14,241 bases of DNA from Sphingomonadales bacterium (GTDB lineage: Bacteria; Pseudomonadota; Alphaproteobacteria; Sphingomonadales; Sphingomonadaceae): the NCBI GenBank assembly GCA_025360285.1, contig JANYCM010000288.1, forward strand, positions 1 to 14,241, written 5' to 3'. The notes beneath the pieces are model-generated. The model had not been told where the DNA came from. It did not search any database and was given only the letters and a program-made list of their open reading frames with translations. The translations under genes and the position numbers were made by a program. Below are positions 6,672 through 14,241 of the stretch, piece after piece. Position 1 is the stretch's first letter. Each line of letters opens with the position of its first letter.

Positions 6672-8048
6672 TCAGCCCCCGCTCGTCGGCTGGTCCTTGT
6701 CGCACTGCGAATGCCGGCCTTCGATGGTGCAGCGGTTGATGATGGCGCCGCCAAGTGACCGCACCACGGCGCGCCAGCGGCTCCGGCCGGTACGTTCCAG
6801 CGTCATATAGCCAAAGCCGTCAATCCAGCTGCTGAAGGCTTCGGGAATGGCGCTGGGGGCGGGCACCGTTCCGGGCGGCAGTTTCGCCGGCAGCGGCACG
6901 ACATCTTCCAGCGTGCCAGAAAAACCGGTGATGAACTGGCTGGGATGGTCACTGGCAAAGCTGATCTGCTGGAAGAGATGGACATGGCCCGACAGGATGA
7001 CATCGACGCCGGCGGGCAATTGCCGCGGGCCGTTGCGGCCGAACACCGATTCAATGGCGTGGTTACCGGGCTTGAGCGCCACCGTATCGCCCTCCCTGAC
7101 CGCCGCGATACCGAGCATCGGATAATGATCGACGGCGAAACTGCTCCTGGCCTGGGCGGCCAGCGCTGCCATCCGGTCCCAGCTTTGCTGGAAGCGGGCG
7201 ACGCGCCAGTCATCGGCGGCGAGCGCCTTGGTGCCCGCCGCCGACAGATCGAGCAGGATCAACTGCGCGCCGCGGCCAAGGGGGACGGCGTATGGCGGGC
7301 TCCAATCCCCCTGATTGTCATTGGCGGGATCATCGCAATCCTGGCTGGCACTGCGCGGCTGGGCGGCGAGGAAACGCCACCAGCCCTGGCCAGAGCGGGC
7401 GCAGCTTTCGTGATTGCCGCGCGCCAGGGCCAGCGGGGCGGCGGCAAACAAGGGCGTGGCCGGTGCAAAGAAATCGGCATTCCAGGCATCCCAGCCATAG
7501 CCCCAGGGGCTGCCGGCGCAACTGGCATTGCCGGCCGGGCAGGGGTTTTCGCGGTAGTGATAATCGCCGACATGGATGACCAGATCGGGTTTCCACGCCG
7601 CCGCCTGTGCCGCCAGCCGGGCAAAGGGAAAGGCCTTGGGGTCATTGCAGGCCTGCCAGGCATCGTCGCTGGCCTTCAACCGGCAGCCGGTATCGCCGAT
7701 GACGATGATGCGCTTCACCTCGGCGCGCGGCACCGGCAGCCGGCGCTTGCCGACAGTAACCTTGTGGGCGCCGGCGGGCAGCGGGGTTTCGCAGACGTTG
7801 ACGGGAAACGCCGAAGCCTTGGAATTTTCGGGGGTGGATGCGGTGGTCCGCTGCGGCACTGTGCCGGCGGCGGCGCGCAGGTTCATCGTCTGTCTGCGGC
7901 CATCGATGCGCAGCACCGGGCAGGCACCGGCAGTGATCACCCGCGCCACCGCGCCGCCATCGGCCATGACGACATAGGCCGGGTCGGCCGCCGCGGCGCG
8001 CCACGGCAGCAGGACGAAGACAGCTGCCGCGACGAGCCGTGCCATCAT
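6672..8048 (-). CDS. Exported calcineurin-like metallophosphoesterase
   Basis: A 458-residue protein with an N-terminal signal peptide (residues 1-21, hydrophobic VAAAVFVLL then AAAA). It has the metallophosphoesterase motifs in order: GDTG at 118-121, GDYHYRE from 161, GNHE at 211-214, VDHYP at 306-310 and GHVH at 354-357. These bind two metal ions and hydrolyse phosphate mono- or diesters. There are ten cysteines, an even number, suggesting disulfides in the periplasm. The start is backed by GGGGAT six bases before the first ATG. It begins 10 bases after the stop of the TonB-dependent receptor gene, so the two are surely one operon. The pairing suggests that organic phosphate is captured or released at the outer membrane. 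The true substrate is unknown. Confidence 0.9.
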   Translation of the reverse strand: MMARLVAAAVFVLLPWRAAAADPAYVVMADGGAVARVITAGACPVLRIDGRRQTMNLRAAAGTVPQRTTASTPENSKASAFPVNVCETPLPAGAHKVTVGKRRLPVPRAEVKRIIVIGDTGCRLKASDDAWQACNDPKAFPFARLAAQAAAWKPDLVIHVGDYHYRENPCPAGNASCAGSPWGYGWDAWNADFFAPATPLFAAAPLALARGNHESCARSGQGWWRFLAAQPRSASQDCDDPANDNQGDWSPPYAVPLGRGAQLILLDLSAAGTKALAADDWRVARFQQSWDRMAALAAQARSSFAVDHYPMLGIAAVREGDTVALKPGNHAIESVFGRNGPRQLPAGVDVILSGHVHLFQQISFASDHPSQFITGFSGTLEDVVPLPAKLPPGTVPAPSAIPEAFSSWIDGFGYMTLERTGRSRWRAVVRSLGGAIINRCTIEGRHSQCDKDQPTSGG

Positions 8049-8058
8049 GGTGAATCCC

Positions 8059-10371
8059 CTAGAAACGCAGGATACCCGTTACCTGAACGCTGCGGCCAGG
8101 GTTGAAGAAATATTGGCCGCCATTGATGACTGTCGATTGCGCAGCGGGCCCGGACGCCCCCGAGATGTTGGTGATAGAGGTGTCGTTGAAGACATTATAG
8201 ACCGCGACACGCAGCGCCACCGGACCAAAGCCGGCTTCGGCCGAGGCAATGCCGATGCTGTAGGCGGCGATCGGCACGGTTTCGTTGGCGCCGCCGAACT
8301 GCTTGCCGGTGAATTTCTGCACAAAGCTGAACTTGTAGGTGCCGGAGTTGTACAGCGCCCCGACCAGCGCCGTGTAGGTCGGCGACCCGGGCACACGGTA
8401 GCCAGTTACATCGTCACTCGACGAATTTACCGACCCGTTGGCGAGCAGGGTGATATGCGGCAGCGGTACGAAGCTGATCTGGCCTTCGATGCCCTTGTAG
8501 GTCGATGGATTGCCGGTGTTGGTGCACAGCGCCCCGGCGGGCCCGGTGCAGATGATCGTGTTGGACAGCTTGATCAGATAGGCATCGACATCGATGTTGA
8601 GCTTGTCGGCGGCGAACACCGTGCCGACCTGATAATTGGTCGTTGTCGTCGGATCGGGGATCAGCGGCGCGCGGGTCGAGACTTCCAGGTTCGACAGTGC
8701 CGGGATCAGGAAGCCCTTGGCATATTGGGCATAGACCGACCAATTGTCCCTGATAAGGTAATTCACCGTCAGGAACGGCAGGGTCTTTTTGAAATTCGCT
8801 TCGCTATCGGTGCCTTGCCGGGCCTTTTGTGTGGCGATCGGCGACAGGATGTTGCGGGTGAAGTTCACATATTTGACGCCCGGCGTTATCGTCAGGCCGG
8901 GCAGCGGTTTCCAGTCGAACTGGGCGAACAACTGCTGCTGGTTCCAGGTCGATTCCTCGTCGAACTGGATGTTCTGCGGCACCGGCAGACCGTTCAGTTG
9001 CAGCAACGGCCCGATGATGGCAGCGCCATTGGCATCGATACCGGTTTGGCCGGTGGTTTTCTGGTCGTAATTGTCGACGCGACTGGTGATCACGCCGTCG
9101 GTGAAGACACTGCGCGTCATGTCGAGGTCATAGCGGTAGCGGTGGGTGTTTGAAAATTCCAGCCAGGCGCCAACCGTCAGCGTGCCGAAGCCGGTATCAT
9201 ACTTCGTCTGCAAAATATCACCATAGACGCGGTACTGGTTGAGCTTGATATAGCCTGGCACGTCACCGTTGACCTTGGTGATGACGCCATTGATCATCGG
9301 GCTGGCATTCTGCGTGGCGCCAGCAGTGGTCGTGTCGGACGGCGACACGGTCCAGTTCTTGTAGAAATAGGTATAGGCCTTGTTGTCCAGGCTGAAGCGT
9401 TCGGTCAGCGGCACCTGCAAGCGGATGATTTCGAAATCACTGCGCTTGCGAGTGAAGTTCCAGTCGGCGCGCGTCTGGAAATAGGGGTTGGTGGCGTAAT
9501 TGGGATCATTGACGCTGGTCAAGGCATAGCCCTTGCCATAGCGCGCCACCTGATCGAGCGTCGCGCCATTGCTGTCGCTCTGGTTGAAGTAATTGTTGTT
9601 GTATGAGGCAACGAGCGACAGCGTGCCCTTGCCGATGGGGATGATGACCTTGCCGAAGACATTGTCGGCAACCAGCGGCGAATAGCTGAGCGCGCCGTCG
9701 GTCTTCTTGTGTTCACCAACCAGCACCGCCTTGATGCCGCTGGTGCCCAGCTCGCCGGTCTGCAACATGCCACGGTAAAGCTGGGTGTTGAAAGTGCCAT
9801 AGCTGGCTTCGGCGCTGCCGCCGAACTTGTCGGCCACGGCGCGGGTGATGATGTTGATATTGCCGCCGAAATTGGCCTGGCCGAGCTGCGAGGCATTCCC
9901 CGGCCCGCGATCGATGATGATCTGTTCATAGGTGCCATTGGGGAAATAGCTGGTCGAATGGTGCGTCGGATCATTGGTGTCGCCAAAGGGCACCCCATCG
10001 ATCGTCATGTTATAGCTGCCATCCTTGAAACCGCGCAGGTTGATCTTGGATTCCGACAGGCCGGGGCCATTGCCATTGGTCGTCTGCGAAGCGCCTGGCG
10101 TGAGCAGGATGACATCGTTGAAATCGGCGGTAGCGGGGACGACATTGGCGATGACGGCGCGGTTGATGATCGATTGCGGCTGGATGGTCTGCAACGACGA
10201 GGTGATCGGTGTCTGGCTGTTGACGCGGGTGGCGGTCACCACGACCTGGTCGGCCGTCGTGCCGGCATCGGCTTCGGCAGCGCGCACTGCTGTCGGCGCG
10301 AGCAGGGCGACCAGCAAAGCCGTTGTGGACGCCTGGGCCAGCAATGCCTGGCGCATGGGTGAACCGATCAT
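8059..10371 (-). CDS. TonB-dependent outer-membrane receptor
   Basis: An outer-membrane active transporter of about 770 residues. From the preferred ATG at 10371 it begins with a basic, then hydrophobic signal peptide (residues 1-31, ALLVALLAPTAVRA). A TonB-box-like DQVVVTAT follows at 41-48, then the plug domain with LRGFKDGSYNMTIDGVPFGD and GGNINIITRAV, and a long beta barrel ending SVQVTGILRF with the terminal Phe. The frame is open further upstream, to 10566, but those residues look non-coding and have no signal. The ATG at 10371 is preferred over that at 10374 because GGGGG (10377-10381) is then five bases away rather than two. Two Cys in TIICTGPAGALCTN may form a loop disulfide. The ligand is not evident, but co-transcription with a phosphatase gene suggests a phosphorylated compound. 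Confidence 0.92.
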   Translation of the reverse strand: MIGSPMRQALLAQASTTALLVALLAPTAVRAAEADAGTTADQVVVTATRVNSQTPITSSLQTIQPQSIINRAVIANVVPATADFNDVILLTPGASQTTNGNGPGLSESKINLRGFKDGSYNMTIDGVPFGDTNDPTHHSTSYFPNGTYEQIIIDRGPGNASQLGQANFGGNINIITRAVADKFGGSAEASYGTFNTQLYRGMLQTGELGTSGIKAVLVGEHKKTDGALSYSPLVADNVFGKVIIPIGKGTLSLVASYNNNYFNQSDSNGATLDQVARYGKGYALTSVNDPNYATNPYFQTRADWNFTRKRSDFEIIRLQVPLTERFSLDNKAYTYFYKNWTVSPSDTTTAGATQNASPMINGVITKVNGDVPGYIKLNQYRVYGDILQTKYDTGFGTLTVGAWLEFSNTHRYRYDLDMTRSVFTDGVITSRVDNYDQKTTGQTGIDANGAAIIGPLLQLNGLPVPQNIQFDEESTWNQQQLFAQFDWKPLPGLTITPGVKYVNFTRNILSPIATQKARQGTDSEANFKKTLPFLTVNYLIRDNWSVYAQYAKGFLIPALSNLEVSTRAPLIPDPTTTTNYQVGTVFAADKLNIDVDAYLIKLSNTIICTGPAGALCTNTGNPSTYKGIEGQISFVPLPHITLLANGSVNSSSDDVTGYRVPGSPTYTALVGALYNSGTYKFSFVQKFTGKQFGGANETVPIAAYSIGIASAEAGFGPVALRVAVYNVFNDTSITNISGASGPAAQSTVINGGQYFFNPGRSVQVTGILRF

Positions 10372-10440
10372 CATGACCCCCGAAATTCGTGTCGCCAGGC
10401 CATGCTGGCCCGACCTGTCCCCGCGCTGTTGCGCCGCGGC

Positions 10441-10480
10441 ATGACGGTGCGATGTTGTTTCGATGACGGATCGATGACAT
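10441..10480 (-). promoter_or_regulatory. Pho-box-like array of four 7-base units at 11-base phase
   Basis: Read on the minus strand, toward the receptor gene, the units are ATGTCAT (10480-10474), CCGTCAT (10469-10463), ACAACAT (10458-10452) and CCGTCAT (10447-10441), each separated by exactly four bases. The enterobacterial Pho box is two copies of CTGTCAT separated by four bases. Three of the four units match it at six of seven bases; the third is poor (three of seven). The array ends 70 bases upstream of the receptor start. PhoB control is inferred from the pattern and from the phosphatase in the operon. No convincing -10 hexamer is visible at the expected distance on this strand. Confidence 0.55.
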
Positions 10481-10504
10481 TCGCCAAGGTTGGGAAATGA
10501 TAAT
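10474..10504 (+). promoter_or_regulatory. Candidate sigma-70-type promoter for the efflux operon
   Basis: ATGACA (10474-10479) matches the -35 consensus at five of six bases and GATAAT (10499-10504) matches the -10 consensus at five of six. The spacer is 19 bases, slightly long. The predicted start of transcription is near 10511, about 57 bases before the GTG of the first efflux gene. The -35 coincides with the first-listed Pho-like unit (10480-10474), so binding there could influence both directions. Based on the sequence pattern only. Confidence 0.35.
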
Positions 10505-10567
10505 GTGCGAAGTCGCGCCGGTTTCGCCAACGGCCAGCGGGCGGCAGGAAGGACGAACGACATCATC

Positions 10568-11956
10568 GTGGCGATTGTTCGGGCCTTACCTCTGTTGCTG
10601 CTGATCGCCGGCTGTGCCGCCTATCACCCGGCGCCGCTGGCTCCCGTCGCCATCGCCCAGCGCGAGGCCGAGGCGCGGCTTGATGCAGCGCGGGTGGCGC
10701 CTCTGGTGGCAGCGATCGCCCCCGATGCCGCCTGGAACGGCAATGACTGGGACCGGCTGAGCCTGTTCGCCGCCATGTTGCAGGGCAACGCCGATATCGC
10801 TGCCGCCCGCACTGGGATTGCCACGGCCCGCGCCGCGCGCCGCGCCGCCGGGGTGCGGCCGGGCCCGACCCTGACCCTCACCGCCGAATATGCCGGCAAG
10901 GCCCCCGAGGCGTCGCCATGGCTGTTCGGTGGCAGCATCGACGTGCCGATCGACGGCGGTGGCCGCCGCGCCAGCCGGCTGGCGATTGCCGATCTGGGCA
11001 TTACCGCTGCGCGCTATGATTTTGCCGAAACCGTATGGATGACGCGCATGGCGCTGCGCCGGGCGCTGACAGACCGGCTGGTGGCGGCGCGGCGGCAGGA
11101 TGAAGCCGCGGCGATCGTGGCGGTGCGCCAGCGCCAGTTCGATATTGTGGCGCGGCGGGTGGCGGCGGGGGCAGCGTCACGCGCCGAGCTGGAGCGTGTC
11201 CGTGCCGATGCCGCCGATGGGGTGCGCAAGGGCGCCGAGGCAGCAGCGCAGATTGTCACCGCCGATGCCGGGCTGGCGGCGGCGCTGGGGGTGCCGGCCA
11301 CCAGCCTTGCCGGGCTGGTATTGGTCTGGCCGGATTTCGAAACCCCGCCGCCCGCGGTGGCGATGCCCGATGCCGCGCAGCGCCAGGCGGCGCTGGCGGC
11401 ACGAGCTGATGTGCTGAAAGCTATGATCGCCTATGATCAGGCCGAGGCGGATTTGCGCGGTGAAATTGCCCGGCAATATCCCGCTATCAACATCGGTCCC
11501 GGCTATACCTGGGAACGCGGACTGGTGAAATTGCCGATCAATTTCGGTTTTGCGCTGCCACCGCTTGATGGCAATCGCGGTGCCATAGCCGCGGCGACGG
11601 CGCGCCGGGCCGAGGCTGGTGGCCGGCTGGAAGCGGTGATTGCTGGGGCGCAGGCCACCATTGACGGGGCGTTGGCGGGGGCGGTGCAGGCGCGCCGCAC
11701 CCTGGCGGCGGTGCGCAGCGGGGAATTGCCGGCCGCACAGCGGCTGGCGCGCCAGGCCGACAGCGAAGTGGCGGCGGGCGCCATCGATCGCGGCGAATGG
11801 GCGGCGGCACAAGCCGGGGCGCGGCTGGCACGACTGTCGGAACTTGATGCGCTGGCCGGCGTCCATGCCGCCGATGCGGCGCTGGAAGAGGCGCTGCGCC
11901 GGCCGGTCGCCGGCCCCGAACTGGCGATCCGCACCGGGTTGAAGGAATTGCGATGA
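10568..11956 (+). CDS. Outer-membrane efflux lipoprotein, TolC/CusC type
   Basis: A 462-residue protein when started at GTG 10568. This start gives a lipoprotein signal (VRALPLLLLIAGC, lipobox IAGC with Cys16), and the residues after Cys16 are not Asp, as expected for outer-membrane lipoproteins. The upstream open frame adds only non-coding-like residues. The body is alpha-helical and Ala/Arg/Glu-rich in two OEP-like repeats, with the usual motifs: an early NADIAAARTGIATARAARRAAG helix, a TLTLTAEYAGKAPEASPWLF strand region and a second-repeat PAINIGPGYTWERG strand followed by long helices. It would form the trimeric duct for the RND pump of this operon. The GGAAGGA nearest the start is too distant to be ideal, so the exact start is uncertain. 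The stop overlaps the next start (ATGA). Confidence 0.85.
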   Translation: MAIVRALPLLLLIAGCAAYHPAPLAPVAIAQREAEARLDAARVAPLVAAIAPDAAWNGNDWDRLSLFAAMLQGNADIAAARTGIATARAARRAAGVRPGPTLTLTAEYAGKAPEASPWLFGGSIDVPIDGGGRRASRLAIADLGITAARYDFAETVWMTRMALRRALTDRLVAARRQDEAAAIVAVRQRQFDIVARRVAAGAASRAELERVRADAADGVRKGAEAAAQIVTADAGLAAALGVPATSLAGLVLVWPDFETPPPAVAMPDAAQRQAALAARADVLKAMIAYDQAEADLRGEIARQYPAINIGPGYTWERGLVKLPINFGFALPPLDGNRGAIAAATARRAEAGGRLEAVIAGAQATIDGALAGAVQARRTLAAVRSGELPAAQRLARQADSEVAAGAIDRGEWAAAQAGARLARLSELDALAGVHAADAALEEALRRPVAGPELAIRTGLKELR

Positions 11957-12915
11957 CAGGTGCGGTGACACGGTTGGCGACCTTGGCGGCCGGGGCCGGG
12001 CTGGCGCTCGCCGGGGTCTATGGCTGGCAGGCGCTGCATCCCGCCGCGGCGCCGGCAGAAACCGAAGCCGCTGCACCGGCGGCACCGCTGACACCGGCGC
12101 AGCAGCAGCATCTGGGGATCGCCACCACATTGCTGGCACCGGCAACCGCGCCCTTGCAGACCATGGGCTTTGCCCGCGCCATCGATACGGCTCCGCTGGC
12201 GATGATCGACAGCGAGATCGCCACCGCCCGTGCCGCCGCTGCAGCGTCTGCCGCCGATGCGGCACGGCTGCGGGCGCTCGCCGCAGCTGACCAGAGTGCC
12301 TCCGCGCGCTCGGTACAGGCCGCCGAGGCGCAGGCGGCAACCGATGGCCTGCGCATCCGCCTCGCCGAACAGCGCATCGGGCTGGAATTCGGTCCCGGCC
12401 TCGCCCGGCTCGACACGGCGGCGCGCGGACGGCTGATCGCCGATATCGCCGCCGGCCGCACCGCGCTGCTGCGCATCGATGTGCCTGGCGCGGCGACAGC
12501 ATCCGGCGTGCGCGTCGGTGATCCGGGTGTTGCCGTTACCATTCTGGGCCCCGCAGCCGCCGCCGATGTGCGGGTGCAGGGCGTGGCGCTGCTGGCGATT
12601 TTGCGCGGGGCGCTGGTGCGTGAGGCCGCCGCCGGGCGGATGCTGCCGGCCACGATCGGCATCGGCGGAGTTGCCGCCGGCACCATCGTGCCGCGCAGCG
12701 CCGTGTTGCGCTGGCAGGGACGGCTGTGGGTGTTCGTCGCCAAGGGCAGCAATTTTGACCGCCGCAGCCTGGATGGCGCCCGCGCCATTGCCGACGGCTG
12801 GTTCACCGCCACTGGCGTCAAGCCCGGCGACCGGGTGGTGACGGCCGGCGCCGAATCCCTGCTCGCCGCCGAACAGGCACCGCCGCCGGCCGCGAGCGCC
12901 GGCGAGGTGGATTGA
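11953..12915 (+). CDS. Periplasmic adaptor (membrane fusion protein), short CusB/CzcB-like
   Basis: A 320-residue adaptor linking the RND pump to the outer-membrane duct. It has an N-terminal membrane anchor (residues 5-24), an Ala/Pro/Glu-rich linker and a short barrel start (LTPAQQQHLGIATTLL). A helical hairpin very rich in Ala spans about 87-140, and beta domains then lead to IVPRSAVLRWQGRLWVFVAKG and the C-terminal VKPGDRVVTAGAESLLA, the typical end of heavy-metal adaptors. It is shorter than CusB (about 400) and much shorter than CzcB (about 500). It has no Cys, only two His and no Met-rich or His-rich metal-binding segment. ATGA coupling to the gene upstream and a 4-base gap to the RND gene show one operon. 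The metal, if any, cannot be stated. Confidence 0.85.
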   Translation: MTGAVTRLATLAAGAGLALAGVYGWQALHPAAAPAETEAAAPAAPLTPAQQQHLGIATTLLAPATAPLQTMGFARAIDTAPLAMIDSEIATARAAAAASAADAARLRALAAADQSASARSVQAAEAQAATDGLRIRLAEQRIGLEFGPGLARLDTAARGRLIADIAAGRTALLRIDVPGAATASGVRVGDPGVAVTILGPAAAADVRVQGVALLAILRGALVREAAAGRMLPATIGIGGVAAGTIVPRSAVLRWQGRLWVFVAKGSNFDRRSLDGARAIADGWFTATGVKPGDRVVTAGAESLLAAEQAPPPAASAGEVD

Positions 12916-12919
12916 GGCA

Positions 12920-14241
12920 ATGCTTACCGCTATTGTCCGCAATGTCCTGCGCCACCCCTGGCTGGTGCTCGTCGCCGGCCTGTTGCTGCTGGCTTATGGC
13001 GCGCTGACGGTGGCGCAGGCGCGCTATGACGTCTTCCCCGAATTCGTGCCGCCCCAGGCGACGGTGCAGACCGAAGCTCCTGGCCTTGCCCCCGAACAGG
13101 TCGAAGCGCTGATCACCCGGCCGCTCGAAGCCGCCATCAACGGCACCAATGGCGTTACCAGCGTGCGGTCCGAATCGGTGCAGGGCTTGTCGGTCATCAA
13201 TGTCGTGTTTGCCGATGGCAGTGATCCGTTCCGCACCCGCCAGGTGCTGGCCGAATCGCTTGCCGAGGCAGTGCCGCGTCTCCCGGCCAGCGCCGCCGCC
13301 CCCGTGCTCAGCCCGCTGACCTCCTCGACGATGGACTTGCTCAAGATTGGCTTCGTCGCCCCGGCGATGGACCCGATGGCGCTGCGCGACCTGGTGCAGT
13401 GGCAGGTCCGCACCCGCCTGCTCGCCACCCCGGGTGTCGCCCGCGCCATCGTCTTTGGCGGTCACGAACGCCGGCTGGAGGTGCGGGTGCGGCCGGCGGC
13501 GCTGGTGGCGCGCGGCATTTCGCTGGCCGACCTGACCAGCGCGGTGCAGGCGGCGGCCACCGTGCGCGGCGGCGGCTTTGCCGAAACCCCGTCGCAGCGC
13601 ATCATCATCGCCAGCGGCGCGCCCGGCCTCAGCGCCGCCGATCTGGCGCGCGCGCCCCTGGCGCTGGCCGCCGGTGCACCGGTGCGCATTGGCGATGTGG
13701 CCGATGTGGTGGAGGCAGCGACCCCCAAATCCGGCGACGCCCTGGTCATGGGCCACCCCGGTGTGCTGCTGGCATTGTCGAGCCAATATGGCGCCAACAC
13801 GCTCGATACGACGCTGGCGGTCGAAAAAGCGCTGGCCGAACTGGCGCCATCGCTGAAGGCGCAAGGCATTACCGTTTATCCGCGCCTGCACCGTCCGGCG
13901 AATTTCATTGAAGCTGCGCTGGGCGGTATCGAACGTGACCTTGCCATCGGCGCCGCGATGATCGGGCTGGTGCTGCTGCTGTTCCTGCGCAATGTCCGGG
14001 TGGCGCTGATCATCTTCCTGGCGATTCCGCTTTCCTTGCTGGCGGCGCTGATCGTGCTCAACGGGCTCGGCCAGACGGTCAACACCATGACTTTGGGCGG
14101 CCTCGCCGTGGCGCTGGGAGTTGTCATCGATGATGCCATTGTTGATGTCGAAAACATCGTCCGCCGACTGCACGCCAGTGCCGATAATGCCGACCCCATC
14201 GCGGTCATCGCCGCCGCCTCGATCGAGGTGCGCGCGCCGGT
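12920..14241 (+). CDS. RND efflux pump inner-membrane subunit, CusA/CzcA class (partial, 3' end outside window)
   Basis: The frame starts at ATG 12920 and stays open to the window edge (440 codons of an expected ~1030-1050). The first transmembrane helix is at 13-35 (WLVLVAGLLLLAYGALTVAQA), followed by the porter-domain start YDVFPEFVPPQATVQTEAPGL and ITRPLEAAINGTNGV, which are hallmarks of heavy-metal-type RND pumps. Further membrane helices start near residue 340. The proton-relay helix has GVVIDDAIVDVENI with Asp404, Asp405 and Asp409. Aligned to CzcA by the VEN motif, Asp404 corresponds to Asp408 of CzcA, while the CzcA Asp402 position is Ala398 here, as in CusA. The pump uses the proton gradient to move substrate out through the duct encoded upstream. 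The substrate is unknown. Confidence 0.92.
   Translation, partial: MLTAIVRNVLRHPWLVLVAGLLLLAYGALTVAQARYDVFPEFVPPQATVQTEAPGLAPEQVEALITRPLEAAINGTNGVTSVRSESVQGLSVINVVFADGSDPFRTRQVLAESLAEAVPRLPASAAAPVLSPLTSSTMDLLKIGFVAPAMDPMALRDLVQWQVRTRLLATPGVARAIVFGGHERRLEVRVRPAALVARGISLADLTSAVQAAATVRGGGFAETPSQRIIIASGAPGLSAADLARAPLALAAGAPVRIGDVADVVEAATPKSGDALVMGHPGVLLALSSQYGANTLDTTLAVEKALAELAPSLKAQGITVYPRLHRPANFIEAALGGIERDLAIGAAMIGLVLLLFLRNVRVALIIFLAIPLSLLAALIVLNGLGQTVNTMTLGGLAVALGVVIDDAIVDVENIVRRLHASADNADPIAVIAAASIEVRAP

Noticed and set aside
5394..6758. Plus-strand open frame (454 codons) opposite rimO
   Set aside because: RimO on the minus strand has all six cluster cysteines in place. The antisense frame has no domain and no ribosome site.
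6945..9153. Plus-strand open frames opposite the phosphatase and receptor genes
   Set aside because: They are low-complexity Gly/Arg/Ala/Ile translations complementary to clear coding sequence.
10372..10566. N-terminal extension of the receptor frame up to 10566
   Set aside because: The extra residues show no signal peptide and cover the regulatory repeats. A normal signal peptide begins at the ATG at 10371 with a ribosome site before it.
10490..10567. TTG-initiated extension of the outer-membrane lipoprotein gene
   Set aside because: It would bury the lipobox behind 26 residues of polar sequence and overlap the candidate -10. The GTG at 10568 gives a standard lipoprotein signal.
12818..14173. 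Minus-strand open frame (451 codons) opposite the adaptor and RND genes
   Set aside because: The plus strand encodes an unmistakable RND pump through this whole stretch. The antisense product is Gln/His/Arg/Gly-rich noise.

Overview
The window is GC-rich with dense, closely packed genes, often with overlapping stops and starts. It carries two TonB-dependent receptor genes (one only as a 3' end), a secreted metallophosphoesterase and a tripartite efflux operon. This points to a Gram-negative alphaproteobacterium, most likely a sphingomonad. That placement is inferred from gene style, not from any marker or database search.

Left part (1-2472): the 3' end of a TonB-dependent receptor gene, then an OsmC-like gene that lacks the family's reactive cysteines. 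Converging on these from the minus strand are a two-hotdog hydratase gene of the mesaconyl-C4-CoA/3-methylfumaryl-CoA hydratase type and a LysR regulator. These two probably form a short operon with the hydratase first.

Catabolic cluster (2473-5276): divergent from the hydratase gene is an operon encoding a two-subunit TPP enzyme of the sulfopyruvate/phosphonopyruvate decarboxylase type, then a FOXRED1-like FAD oxidoreductase. The genes are joined by 7- and 4-base overlaps. The operon ends in a scar: the first 45 codons of a short-chain dehydrogenase run out of frame into the C-terminal part of a VOC (glyoxalase-fold) protein, so a deletion has apparently removed most of one gene and the front of the next. 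The enzyme set suggests that a small amino or hydroxy acid, or a CoA-linked acid, is oxidised and decarboxylated. The substrate cannot be read from the sequence. The 118-base divergent region holds an inverted repeat that could be the LysR site.

Minus-strand operon (10371 to 5301): a complete TonB-dependent receptor, a cysteine-rich exported metallophosphoesterase and rimO (ribosomal protein S12 methylthiotransferase). Upstream of the receptor lie direct repeats at exact 11-base phase, oriented toward it and resembling tandem Pho boxes. Together with the phosphatase this suggests a phosphate-starvation unit for capturing organic phosphate.

Right part (10568-14241): a divergent three-gene efflux operon, made up of an outer-membrane lipoprotein of the TolC/CusC type, a short periplasmic adaptor, and an RND pump of the CusA/CzcA class that runs off the window end. 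A candidate promoter for this operon overlaps the Pho-like repeats.

No tRNA, rRNA, CRISPR array or insertion sequence was seen. No stretch longer than 300 bases lacks a gene.
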